Both the position numbers and the translations under genes were made by a program. DNA of 64,000 nt from Bacteroidales bacterium (GTDB taxonomy: Bacteria > Bacteroidota > Bacteroidia > Bacteroidales > P3). Below the pieces are notes generated by a model. It had not been told where the DNA came from. It worked only from the letters and a program-made list of their open reading frames with translations, and did no database searches. Below, piece after piece: positions 35,765 to 44,720 of the stretch. Each line of letters opens with the position of its first letter. Within the stretch, counting starts at the first letter, position 1. Location: contig JAFZPH010000012.1 of the NCBI GenBank assembly GCA_017550405.1, positions 1 to 64,000 on the forward strand, written 5' to 3'.

Positions 35765-36214
35765 ATGAAAAGATTCAGTATCATTATGATGTGCATCGCT
35801 GCCATGGCCTTTGCCTCCTGCAGCAGCATGGGTGGCACTTCAGTGGACAGCGCTGCCAAGACCCAAGGCCGCAACACGGCCAACGCCATTATCACACTCT
35901 ATAACTCGTACAGAAACACCGGCACCGTCAGTCTCAGCAATCCGACGGACCTCACCGCCGCCCTCATGGTTGCCACCGGCTACACCAACATGCGCTCCAA
36001 CAAGGGCAACCCCGACTACAAAAAAGCCTTTGCCGCCGGCATGGTCTCCGCCGGCTCCGGCCTCATCACCGCCGCCAATGTCGACTACATCATCAACACC
36101 ATGAACGGCCTCACCGGCTTGAACGTGAATGCCAGCACGGTGTCCAACAATGTAGGTACGGCTACAGCCATCATCCAGCTGCTCCAAGCCTTGGGTAGCA
36201 CACCTGCCAATTAA
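35765..36214 (+). CDS. small lipoprotein of unknown function (149 aa)
   Basis: The signal sequence ends in a lipobox (AAMAFASCSSMGG), giving a lipid-anchored mature protein of about 130 residues. The rest is rich in Ala, Asn, Thr and Gly and mainly helical: NTANAIITLYNSYRNTG, then KKAFAAGMVSAGSGLITAA and VGTATAIIQLLQALG. I do not recognise a family. The start at 35765 follows from the promoter box at 35717; a terminator follows directly, so the gene is monocistronic. Confidence 0.82.
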   Translation: MKRFSIIMMCIAAMAFASCSSMGGTSVDSAAKTQGRNTANAIITLYNSYRNTGTVSLSNPTDLTAALMVATGYTNMRSNKGNPDYKKAFAAGMVSAGSGLITAANVDYIINTMNGLTGLNVNASTVSNNVGTATAIIQLLQALGSTPAN

Positions 36215-36238
36215 CATCATTTACCCTCCATCCTATTA

Positions 36239-36271
36239 CTGGCGGGACAGACAGCAGTTCTGTCCCGCCAG
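36239..36271 (+). terminator. terminator after the small lipoprotein
   Basis: A perfect 13-bp stem (CTGGCGGGACAGA with TCTGTCCCGCCAG) around a 7-nt loop is followed by TTTATTGTT. Confidence 0.82.
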
Positions 36272-36358
36272 TTTATTGTTCCACAGTATGGGTGCCAGTC
36301 CGTCACCCATTGCATCAAATGCCCTCAGTCAGTTGAACGAGTATATTCCAGTTCCTAT

Positions 36359-37666
36359 TCATTCTATTACTACACGGAGGGACGAATGGCCTTGGGGCGA
36401 GGACAGGGTGGCCGTGTAGACCCCTGTGGGCAGGCTGCGGACAGGCAGGGTGAAGCGATGGCTGGACACTGCTGTGTGCAGCACCTCACGGCCAGCGGCG
36501 TCGTGCAGTGTCAGCGTCATGCCCTGCAAGGCCACTCCCTGGTCTATCACCACATCGGGCATACGTCCTACAGTGGAGGGGTTGGGCACGATGGCAAAGA
36601 GAACTCCCGCCCCTACGGGGACGATGCCTATCGGCTGGTGGTGGGCAGTGTCCGGCATGCTATCGCCTGTGTAGAAGTAGACTGGCGCTGTCCAGCCTGT
36701 CCACATCACCGTGTCGTGCACTGGACAGGAGTGACGGCACCTAGCCCGGAGGCGTGCCTGATAATACACATCACGGCTCAATGGAACGTCGGTCAGCTCC
36801 AGATAGCGGTTGGTCGTCTCCTTGATGCTCAGGCTGTCCATCGGAGCGTCGTACGGGCCGTAGGCCAGCTGGTAGATGCCATGCTCCTCGGCCGTGTCCC
36901 ACACAAATGTGGGATACCCCGCATTGATGCCCGCAAAGGCAAAACCCTCCACCTCAGGGCAGGAGAAACTGTCAGTGTCAGGAAGTGTATATATTGGGAA
37001 AATACACTGAAAAGTATTTGTAGCCAAAGGCCAATCCCCACTCGTATAAACAAGTTGCAGACTGTCATCCACCAACCAATCTACAAATGAGAAATCCTCT
37101 CTCATATAATCACAACCACCAATGAAATTACGATATACTATTCCAATACCATGATAATTACATCCCTGCCGGGTAATAATCCTGCCCAGATAGACTGTGT
37201 CGGAAACCTCTATTGGATGTTCGAAATAGAGGGAATAAACTGGAAAAAGCGTATCCGTTACTTCACACATGCTAGGGTGATCTAACGACATGTAGTGATC
37301 GTACTTGCGATGGCTAACCGCTGCAACAGGCCGCGTGAGGTAAGTGATCGGATGTTGGAAGTCTCTGTCATTCACCATTATCAACACTCCTCTTACCTCT
37401 AAAGAGTCCCGGACTGCACTATTGGAGAATTTCATGGCGATATTTAAACCTGTCACAACCGTATCAGAGAAGACATGTAAATTGGTATAACATCGTCCTC
37501 CATAATTGACACTGTCAATCCCTCCTCTATCGATGCCGAATAGGAAAGAGGAATCTCTAAGGATGGTAGGGGCAATGGAATTCATAAAGAAAGGATTGAT
37601 GGTATCCTGCGCCCGCAGGGTGCAGACAGAGGCCAACAAACCGATTAAAAGTATGACTTTTTTCAT
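36359..37666 (-). CDS. secreted T9SS type A cargo with AT-rich passenger and FN3-like domain
   Basis: The 435-residue protein has signal peptide MKKVILLIGLLASVCTLRAQ. Residues about 22-230 are an unrecognised beta-rich passenger, and about 240-345 an FN3-like domain (YPTFVWDT...VYYQARLRARC). The C-terminal sorting domain runs from about 355 to 435 (VPNPSTVGR, then LHDAAGREVLHTAV and LPTGVYTATL). T9SS should carry it across the outer membrane and attach it to the surface. Base composition changes abruptly near 36965, at the passenger/FN3 boundary, with the passenger much more AT-rich. Confidence 0.85.
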   Translation of the reverse strand: MKKVILLIGLLASVCTLRAQDTINPFFMNSIAPTILRDSSFLFGIDRGGIDSVNYGGRCYTNLHVFSDTVVTGLNIAMKFSNSAVRDSLEVRGVLIMVNDRDFQHPITYLTRPVAAVSHRKYDHYMSLDHPSMCEVTDTLFPVYSLYFEHPIEVSDTVYLGRIITRQGCNYHGIGIVYRNFIGGCDYMREDFSFVDWLVDDSLQLVYTSGDWPLATNTFQCIFPIYTLPDTDSFSCPEVEGFAFAGINAGYPTFVWDTAEEHGIYQLAYGPYDAPMDSLSIKETTNRYLELTDVPLSRDVYYQARLRARCRHSCPVHDTVMWTGWTAPVYFYTGDSMPDTAHHQPIGIVPVGAGVLFAIVPNPSTVGRMPDVVIDQGVALQGMTLTLHDAAGREVLHTAVSSHRFTLPVRSLPTGVYTATLSSPQGHSSLRVVIE

Positions 37667-38036
37667 GGTGCAGCTTTTTTAGTGATACTATTCTGAATCA
37701 TTTTCACCTTTTATGACACACAACATCGATTTTGCTGCATTATTTTAACTCTATTTAACATTTTTATCTACATTGTTCATTATTACATCCCAATTCGGAG
37801 GATAATATTACTCCTTTCATATTATACAAACGTGTTGTATCATGGTTGTATCAATGCGGCATTACCGTGATGCACTTACCCGTACGTTGTCCGTCACCTT
37901 GAAGGACAACGTACGAATAAAATAGCAAAAACGAATGAGGGGATGACGACGTTACTGCGAACCTGGTTCGCGCACACAAAGCAACAGCAAACCGGGTTTG
38001 GGCAAGCATCGTGTGTCCACAGGCAGGGTTATCGTG
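37667..38036. other. intergenic region with a 12-bp inverted repeat
   Basis: This 370-bp gap upstream of the T9SS cargo gene and downstream of folC holds no convincing gene. Bases 37690-37850 are AT-rich. CGTACGTTGTCC at 37881-37892 pairs perfectly with GGACAACGTACG at 37904-37915 around an 11-nt loop, without a T-run on either side. A small GCGAAC/GTTCGC hairpin lies at 37957-37971. No tRNA fits. Confidence 0.6.
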
Positions 38037-39443
38037 CTAAAGGGAATAGTATCCGACTGCATCAGCCACAAGGAAAATGCTGCCCGTTACCAGCACAAGG
38101 TCGTTGTCGGGGTCGGCGGCGGCGCGGGCGGCACGGATGGCTTCGCCCACTGTGGGAAAAGCTTGTCCCGCCATATCGCAACTGGTTGCAGCTTCGGCAA
38201 GAGTGGCAACTGGAAGTCCCCGAGGCACGGAGGGCTGAGTATAGTAATATGTGGTGCGGTCGTGGGGGAGCATCCGAAGTATCTTCATGTAGTCCTTGTC
38301 GTTGACACAACCGTAGATGAGATGCAGGCGTTTGTAGGGAAAGGTGGCGAGCTTGTGGAGCATTGCCTCGATACCGTCGGCATTGTGGGCGGTCTCGCAG
38401 ATGGTGAGGGGTCGGCTGTCGAGCTGTTCCCAACGGCCATGAAGACCAGTGTCGGCCACCACGCGGGCGATGCCGCGCTGGATATGCTGCAGCGAAACTG
38501 AGAATCCAACGGTGGGCAGCAACTGCAATGCCTGGAAGAGGGTGGCAAGGTTGTGCAGCTGATAACTGCCACTGAGAGGGGTTGAGAATTGAGAATTGAG
38601 AATTGAGAATCGAGAATTGGGGGTTGAGAATTGAGAAGAGACCCCGGCTGCTTCACCCGGATATTTTTCGACTTCCCACTTACCGCTTTCAACGTTCAAT
38701 TTTTCCACTGTGAATTGAAGGTCGGAGGATTGGAGCGAGGGCGGTGCCGGTTGCTCTATTATGCGGTAGTGGTCGTCGGCAAAATAGATGGGGGAGTGCA
38801 TTTCCGCCGCTTTTTGTTCAAAGACGGGACGGGTTTCGGGATGAGTCTCCCCTATCACCACAGGAACGCCGGGTTTGATGATGCCGGCCTTCTCGGCAGC
38901 AATCTTGGGCAGGGTGTCGCCCAGGAACTGGGTGTGGTCGAAGCCGATATTGGTGATGATGCTGAGGAGGGGGGTAATGACATTGGTGCTGTCGAGCCGT
39001 CCGCCCATGCCCACCTCCACCACGGCAATGTCGACCTGCTGTGAAGCAAAGTAGTCGAAGGCCAGGCCCACGGTCATCTCGAAGAAGCTGAGTTGCAGTG
39101 ACTCCATAAATGTTTTGTGGTTTTCAACAAAACGGGTCACTTCGTCGCGGGGAATCATGGCACCGTTGATACGGATACGCTCGCGGAAGTCGACAAGATG
39201 GGGCGAGGTGTAGAGGCCCACTTTGTAGCCCGCCTGCATGAGGACGGAGGCGAGAAAATGGGAGACGGAGCCTTTGCCGTTGGTGCCGGCCACATGGATG
39301 GAACGGAACCGTTGCTCGGGATGGCCGAGATGCTGCATGAGGCTGACGGTGTTGGTGATGTCGGCCTTATATGCAGCCTGCCCGATGCGGTGGTACATGG
39401 GCAGACTGTTGAAGAGGTACTCTATGGTTTGATCGTAATTCAT
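38037..39443 (-). CDS. folC: bifunctional dihydrofolate/folylpolyglutamate synthase with inserted repeat segment
   Basis: The 468-residue Mur-ligase-type enzyme has the P-loop SIHVAGTNGKGSVSHFLASV, then GLYTSPHLVDFRERIRING and SFFEMTVGLAFDYFA. Further signatures are EVGMGGRLDSTNVI and the C-terminal-domain DGIEAMLHKL. It adds glutamate to dihydropteroate and folates in the cytosol. About residues 244-290 are extra compared with the usual form. Here the coding strand reads the complement of intergenic heptamer repeats, giving NSRFSILNSQFSTP just before the conserved SYQLHNLATLFQAL segment. It is third gene after the TPR and barrel genes, with a 6-bp gap. Confidence 0.93.
   Translation of the reverse strand: MNYDQTIEYLFNSLPMYHRIGQAAYKADITNTVSLMQHLGHPEQRFRSIHVAGTNGKGSVSHFLASVLMQAGYKVGLYTSPHLVDFRERIRINGAMIPRDEVTRFVENHKTFMESLQLSFFEMTVGLAFDYFASQQVDIAVVEVGMGGRLDSTNVITPLLSIITNIGFDHTQFLGDTLPKIAAEKAGIIKPGVPVVIGETHPETRPVFEQKAAEMHSPIYFADDHYRIIEQPAPPSLQSSDLQFTVEKLNVESGKWEVEKYPGEAAGVSSQFSTPNSRFSILNSQFSTPLSGSYQLHNLATLFQALQLLPTVGFSVSLQHIQRGIARVVADTGLHGRWEQLDSRPLTICETAHNADGIEAMLHKLATFPYKRLHLIYGCVNDKDYMKILRMLPHDRTTYYYTQPSVPRGLPVATLAEAATSCDMAGQAFPTVGEAIRAARAAADPDNDLVLVTGSIFLVADAVGYYSL
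38581..38640 (+). repeat. TTGAGAA heptamer array inside folC
   Basis: The plus strand carries about seven TTGAGAA-type heptamers, some with one change, in phase over 60 bp. The frame stays open, so folC translates the complement as repeats of NSQFS/NSRFS type. The same word builds intergenic hairpins at 47521, 48908 and in part at 44544. Confidence 0.88.
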
Positions 39444-39449
39444 GCGCTA

Positions 39450-41300
39450 TTAGTGTAAAGTGTAGGTGAGTCCAACAAGGCAGAGACCACGGTAACTGGG
39501 GTAGTTCTGCCAATAGAAGTAGCGTTGGAACAGGAGGTTGTCGAACTTGAGGAAGAAACTGAGGGCCTTGTTGTGGCGGTACTCCACTTCGAGGTTTAGC
39601 CCGAGGCGCATGGGCAGGAACAGGGTACTGTCGGCACCAGCGGCATCCTTGACGGTGGTGTAGGGCATGCGTCCGAGCGTCTGGAACTCGGCCCTGCCGA
39701 TGACTTTGTCGTTGTAATTGACGGTGGCGGCAAGGGCAGCGTCGAAGTCAGGACGGTAGTATAAGGGATATTCCACACGTTCGCCGTTGCTGATATAGGT
39801 CTTTTGGTTCTTGTAGAGATAGTAGTTGCCTTTGAGTTCGAGACGAAGCATCTCGTCGTTGATGAAGACAAAACTGCCGCCCACCTTGACGCGGGTGATG
39901 CTGTCGTAGACGGGGATGAAGACATTGTGCAGTGTATACTGCTCGTTGAGCCTGAACGAGAGGTCGTCGTTGAGATAACTGTAAAAGCCATACAGGTTGA
40001 AGTCAATTTTCTTGCTGAGGTTCAGGCGGATGTTGGCGCCAAAGTCGTAATGGCTGGTGGCACGCACGGTGCTGTTGGGCATGATGTAAGGGTTGACGAG
40101 ACGGAGACGGTTCCAACTTTGAGCCTCGATATTGCCGCGGGCGGAGAGGGAGACGTTGAGAAGGTCGTGGAAGAACGACTTGCTGACAGCGACATCGGGA
40201 TAGATGCGCGGCTCTATCTCGGGGATGTTGTAGCCGTCGAGCGCCACTACGGCACCGGCGTGGATCTGGAATCCCGAGAAGAGGAAGTCGAAATAGGGGT
40301 TAACATTGTAGAGACGGCGGTACTTGCTCTCGCTGAGGGCGCAGCGACCATTGGCCGTGTCAGCTAGGGAGGCGGCAAGGAGTGAGTCGTAGCCCAGGGG
40401 CAGCTCAGCGGGATTGAAACTATTGGCGTAGCCGTCGTAGGTAAGGTGGAGGTAGGCGATGGCCTTGTATTGCTGGGCAATGGTGAATCCGTAATGGATG
40501 TTCCCGTCCACATTGATGTTGAACTCGTTCTGGCCATAGGTGGCAAAGAGGTCGGTTACACCTACATTGGCTTCATATCCGAGGGCGTTGACGTCGGTGT
40601 TGAGGGTCTTGACCCCTAGGTTGACCGATGCGGTATTGTAGGCCATGCGGTAGGAGGAGCGGGTAACACTGTCGCGAGGTAGGGCCAGAACGGCATGGAG
40701 CGTGCTGTCGGAGAAGCCATAGTAGCGGGTGAAGTCGTTTTGATAGCCCACGTCGGCACTAAGCTGCAGATGGTTGCGGGTGATGTATTTGCCAAAGGCG
40801 GTGATGTCGGTATAGGAGAAAGGAGCCTGTCCGTAGTGGTCGGGGGAGTAGACGGTGTCGATATGATGGCCGATGGTACCCCACGACGAACGATGGGTGG
40901 CGCGGACACCGAAAGTGCGGTCATGGCTGCGGAGCGAGTTATAGTAGAACTCGGCGAGGGGCGACCAATAGTTGCCGAACCCTAGTTTAAGGTAGTTGCT
41001 ATAGAGGCGGGTGGCGGGTTCGCCGATGATGCGGGCAGCCTTGATGCGCGAAGGCTGGTAGAGGGAGGTGAGACGTCGGGTGGTGATGTCGTAGGAAAGG
41101 TCTTTGGGCATGGTGGCCACGGTGTCGGTGATGGTCGGGGCCACGTTCACCTTCTGGCTCTCCTCCACCACAGGTTTGTAGCGGCTGGTGACAACCACGC
41201 GTTCGTTATAGACATTGCTGTCGGCCTGAGCCTGACAGACCGGGCCTGCGGCCAGCAGGCCGAGGGCGCACATGACGGTGTGTATGCTGAAGTTCTTCAT
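39450..41300 (-). CDS. TonB-receptor-like outer-membrane beta-barrel without plug
   Basis: The 616-residue protein has a signal peptide (to about 26, GPVCQAQ). A short N-terminal segment reads NERVVVTSRYKPVVEESQKV, then come about 500 residues of long amphipathic strands (RLYSNYLKLGFGNYWSPLAEFYYNS onward) ending in CLVGLTYTLH. No complete TonB-box/plug domain is visible, so it may be a porin-like or assembly barrel rather than a receptor. It lies 2 bp after the TPR gene and 6 bp before folC. The coupling with a large periplasmic TPR protein suggests a physical partnership, which I infer only. Confidence 0.78.
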   Translation of the reverse strand: MKNFSIHTVMCALGLLAAGPVCQAQADSNVYNERVVVTSRYKPVVEESQKVNVAPTITDTVATMPKDLSYDITTRRLTSLYQPSRIKAARIIGEPATRLYSNYLKLGFGNYWSPLAEFYYNSLRSHDRTFGVRATHRSSWGTIGHHIDTVYSPDHYGQAPFSYTDITAFGKYITRNHLQLSADVGYQNDFTRYYGFSDSTLHAVLALPRDSVTRSSYRMAYNTASVNLGVKTLNTDVNALGYEANVGVTDLFATYGQNEFNINVDGNIHYGFTIAQQYKAIAYLHLTYDGYANSFNPAELPLGYDSLLAASLADTANGRCALSESKYRRLYNVNPYFDFLFSGFQIHAGAVVALDGYNIPEIEPRIYPDVAVSKSFFHDLLNVSLSARGNIEAQSWNRLRLVNPYIMPNSTVRATSHYDFGANIRLNLSKKIDFNLYGFYSYLNDDLSFRLNEQYTLHNVFIPVYDSITRVKVGGSFVFINDEMLRLELKGNYYLYKNQKTYISNGERVEYPLYYRPDFDAALAATVNYNDKVIGRAEFQTLGRMPYTTVKDAAGADSTLFLPMRLGLNLEVEYRHNKALSFFLKFDNLLFQRYFYWQNYPSYRGLCLVGLTYTLH

Positions 41301-41302
41301 GA

Positions 41303-44300
41303 CTAATTATTTTCGGGTTCTTTTTCAAGTTCAATTACAATCTCTTCCTCTTCGGGCTGCTGCACAGGTTTCTCCTCCTCGAGGATGGCATTGCGTTTTT
41401 GCAGGGCCACCTGCACGAGGTCGTCGCCATCGTAGTTGTCGATGATGCTCTGGAGGGTTTGTTTGGCCTGGAGGTTATTGCCACGAGCGTGGAAGATGTC
41501 GGCCCAGAGAATGAAGCTCTTGGCCAGCCAGTAGTCGCTGACGGGTGCAGCGGTGATGGTCTCGATGACACGCTCGGAGGCATCGTAGTCGGCTTGCAGG
41601 AAACGCATCTCGGCCCTGCGGTAGGAAGCCTCGCCGCTGTAATCGCCGTTGGTGGAAGTGGTAAGCAGGGCGTAGATACTGTCAGCCTGGGGATAAGTGG
41701 CAGAGGTTTCGTAGTAGCTGCGGGCCATGCTGATGCGAGCCTCATCGCGCAACTCGTCGGTAATCTTGGGTTCGGCGAGGAGCATCCGGGCGGCGGAGAC
41801 AATACTGTCGCGCTGTGCCAGATGTACCCAGCTACGCAGGTAGCCCACCCTGCCCGCGAGACGGTTGTTGGCGTTCTCGGCCACCTCGACCAGCTGGCCG
41901 TAGAGGTCGAGCGCCTTGGTGAAGTTGTTCAGGTTGTAGGCGATATTGGCGGCATTGTGGAGCGACCGCTCGGTGTAGCTGTTGCGCGAGGCGGCGGCCA
42001 CAGCCTCGTAGTGTGGCAGAGCCTGCTCGTTCTGCCCGTTGCGGAACAGGCAGTCGGCAGCGTAATAGTGCGCCTGGAGATGGAAGAGACCTTCGGGGAA
42101 CTTGCTGAGATAGCTCTCGAAACTCTTTACCGAGCTTTCGCAGTCGCCGTTCATATAGAGGTTCTCGGCACTCATGTAGAGGGTGCTGTCCTGCTCGACA
42201 GTGGAGACGTTGGTCTTGGTGGTACGCTTAACATAGGTGAAGTATTCGTCCACCCGGTTCTGGCTCACATAAATATTCTTTACGGTGCTGAGGGCGTCGC
42301 GGGCCTCGTCGGTGCCGGCATAGTGGGTCAACAGCTGGTCGAAGACATCGAGTGCCTCGTTGTTGCGGTCGGTATTATAGTAGATAAGCCCCATGTTGAG
42401 CAATGCGGTCTTCACGAGACTGTTCTGCGGGTATCGGGTGCGGAAATTGTTGAAGTAGAGCAAAGCCATCTCGTTGTTGTCGCAAACCAGATAGGTGTTG
42501 CCGATCTCGAAGAGGGCTTTGGGTGCCAAGGGCGACTGGTTGTAGCGCTCGAAAATCTGGTTGAGATAAGTGAGCTTGTCGTGGTATTTGCCCATGGCCC
42601 CATAGCAGAGGGCTTTCTGATAGGTGGCATAGTCGGCATCGGCATCCTCAGCCTCTATCACACGGTCATAGTACTTGATGGCATCGGCGTATTTGCTATC
42701 CAGGTAGCTGCAGTCGCCCAGCCGGTTGTTCACATCGTTGACCTGGTGTTTGTCGATGGATTTGTCGGCCAGGCGGAGGAAAATCTTGAAGTCGTCGGCG
42801 GCATCGGCGATATTGTTGCGTTTCATACACAGGTAGCCGTGCGTATAGAGTGCCTGGCGGTAGTAGGGCGAGGTGGTGGCGTTGCTGCTCACCATAAAGC
42901 GGTCGAGCGTCTTGCCGGCGGCATCGTAGTCGCCCATACGGTAGCGCGACTCGGCATAGAGATAGTAGGCATCGGTGGTGTACTTGGGCAGGGCGTTGAT
43001 TTTGGCTGCCTTCTGGAAATAACTGGCGGCGGTTTTCATGTTGCCCGTGTTGAACACTTCGATACCCCTGTTGATGACGATACGCTGGTAGGCTTGGTTC
43101 ATCAGCGGGGTGCGGTCGGGAATCTTCTCGATAAGGGTGAGGGCATCCTTGTAGTTGCGCGTGGTGAAGTAGAGGGAGCTGAGGATTTCCTGTACCTCGG
43201 CCTTGTGGACACTCTTGGGATACTTGGCTAGGTAATCCTCGAACGAACGGATTGACTCGTTATAAGGATTAGCGTTCAACTCATACGACAGCTTGGCGTA
43301 GTTGAACAGCGCATCCTCCTTTATCTTGGGGTCATAGTCCATCTTCGAGGCTTGGAGGAACATGCTGCGGGCCTCGTTCTTGCGGCCAAGCTTAATGTCC
43401 ACGTCGCCCAGCACATAGAGGGCACTCTGTGCCACACTGTCGTCGCAGGCGGTCTTCTTGCCCAGATAGAACTGAGCCGAGTCGTATTGATGGAGCATAT
43501 AATGGCAGTAGCCTATCTGGTAGTAGCTGTCCTGGGGGGTACATGCCACCGGGGTCTGGGATTTCCTGCCCTTGCCCGTGGCGGGCGCCACATCCTGCAC
43601 TGCGGCGGTCTCCTCGCGGTCGCGGTTGCGCATGGCGGCGGTGTAATAGTCCAGTGCGTTCTTGTACTCGCCGCGGTTGAAATAGACTTCCGCCACCATC
43701 TGCCGTATCTCATTCTTCTTGAAAACATCCTCCTCCAGCAGCAGAGTGGGAGCCATCTGGAGCAGCTCGTCGTTCTTGCCGAGATAGTAGTAAATACGTG
43801 CCACGTATGAAGGGACTATCTTGGCAAACTTGTTGTCCGACTGCAGCTTCTCGAAGTTACGCAGTGCCAGGTCGTACTTGCCTTCCATGTATTGCAGATG
43901 GGCATAATAATAGAGCGAGGCATTGGTGTACTTCGTGCGGCCGTTGATGTCTTGAGAGAAATATTTCTTCGCCTCGGCATAGTCTTCGTCGACAAAATAG
44001 CAGTACCCCACCTTGAAGTTATACTCGCTCCTGTGACCATACTCCACCTCGCGGGCAGGCACCTTCTTGTAATACTTCAACGCCTTGGCATAGTCGCCTG
44101 CGGCATAGTGGTAGTTGCCCAGATAGAAGTTGGCCATATTCGTGTGCTTGTTCTGAGGATAGCGGCGCAGGAACTCTGTGAGGCGGAAATCGGCATCGCT
44201 GTTGCCCAGCCGCTCGGCGCACACTGCGCCATAGAAGCAGGCCTCACGAGCCATCTCTTCGTCCACCCCTGCGGCATCCGCCGTCAACTTGTCGAACAGA

Positions 44301-44455
44301 TGCTGTGCCGATGCATATTTTTCCTTCTGATACAGGTCTACAGCCTGACGGTAGAGCTGCCGCACACCCTCGTCCGACGACGATTTCTGCCCGAAAACAG
44401 GCTGCACGGCCATCATCATAACCGCAATAACTAAAAGTGATTTAATACGTTGCAT
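41303..44455 (-). CDS. large periplasmic tetratricopeptide-repeat protein (1050 aa)
   Basis: Signal peptide MQRIKSLLVIAVMMMAVQPV is followed by about 25 TPR-type helix pairs. Examples are LYQKEKYASAQHLFDKL, NFYLGNYHYAAGDYAKALKYY and ALLNMGLIYYNTDRNNEALD. The end is an acidic tail (EEEIVIELEKEPENN). TPR superhelices bind other proteins, so this is a scaffold exported to the periplasm. It is first gene of the operon with the barrel and folC. The nearest promoter candidate is the one-base-off box TATCTTTA at about 44484-44491 (minus strand). Confidence 0.9.
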   Translation of the reverse strand: MQRIKSLLVIAVMMMAVQPVFGQKSSSDEGVRQLYRQAVDLYQKEKYASAQHLFDKLTADAAGVDEEMAREACFYGAVCAERLGNSDADFRLTEFLRRYPQNKHTNMANFYLGNYHYAAGDYAKALKYYKKVPAREVEYGHRSEYNFKVGYCYFVDEDYAEAKKYFSQDINGRTKYTNASLYYYAHLQYMEGKYDLALRNFEKLQSDNKFAKIVPSYVARIYYYLGKNDELLQMAPTLLLEEDVFKKNEIRQMVAEVYFNRGEYKNALDYYTAAMRNRDREETAAVQDVAPATGKGRKSQTPVACTPQDSYYQIGYCHYMLHQYDSAQFYLGKKTACDDSVAQSALYVLGDVDIKLGRKNEARSMFLQASKMDYDPKIKEDALFNYAKLSYELNANPYNESIRSFEDYLAKYPKSVHKAEVQEILSSLYFTTRNYKDALTLIEKIPDRTPLMNQAYQRIVINRGIEVFNTGNMKTAASYFQKAAKINALPKYTTDAYYLYAESRYRMGDYDAAGKTLDRFMVSSNATTSPYYRQALYTHGYLCMKRNNIADAADDFKIFLRLADKSIDKHQVNDVNNRLGDCSYLDSKYADAIKYYDRVIEAEDADADYATYQKALCYGAMGKYHDKLTYLNQIFERYNQSPLAPKALFEIGNTYLVCDNNEMALLYFNNFRTRYPQNSLVKTALLNMGLIYYNTDRNNEALDVFDQLLTHYAGTDEARDALSTVKNIYVSQNRVDEYFTYVKRTTKTNVSTVEQDSTLYMSAENLYMNGDCESSVKSFESYLSKFPEGLFHLQAHYYAADCLFRNGQNEQALPHYEAVAAASRNSYTERSLHNAANIAYNLNNFTKALDLYGQLVEVAENANNRLAGRVGYLRSWVHLAQRDSIVSAARMLLAEPKITDELRDEARISMARSYYETSATYPQADSIYALLTTSTNGDYSGEASYRRAEMRFLQADYDASERVIETITAAPVSDYWLAKSFILWADIFHARGNNLQAKQTLQSIIDNYDGDDLVQVALQKRNAILEEEKPVQQPEEEEIVIELEKEPENN

Positions 44456-44543
44456 ACTAAAGTGATTACTTGTTTCAAAAAGTAAAGATACTAATAAAAT
44501 ATATCATACCGCCCCCCTGTCCCGTACACTTTTCAACACCGAC

Positions 44544-44720
44544 TTGTGAAAAATAGAGAATTGAGACCTTTGAATTCGTTAATTTGTAAACGTGTGAATT
44601 CGTTAATACCGTTGATACGTTTATATGTTGATAAGTTTATACGGCTCGCATTATATCAACATCCAACATATCAACATATCAACAACTAACACATTAACAA
44701 GTTAACTCAGTCTCAATTCA
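44544..44720. repeat. large intergenic hairpin built of reiterated words
   Basis: The left part has GAGAATTGAGAC at 44556-44567 and GTTAAT/GTTGATA words. The right part has the complements TATCAACATA (several copies), ATTAAC and GTCTCAATTC. The two halves can fold into one imperfect stem of about 80 bp per arm. The right end contains the stop codon of the thioredoxin-fold gene (AAT-TGA-GA on the minus strand). It lies upstream of the TPR gene. No reading frame is credible inside it. Confidence 0.75.

Noticed and set aside
37940..38030. Possible tRNA around the GCGAAC/GTTCGC hairpin
   Set aside because: No acceptor stem, anticodon arm or correctly placed T-loop could be assembled.
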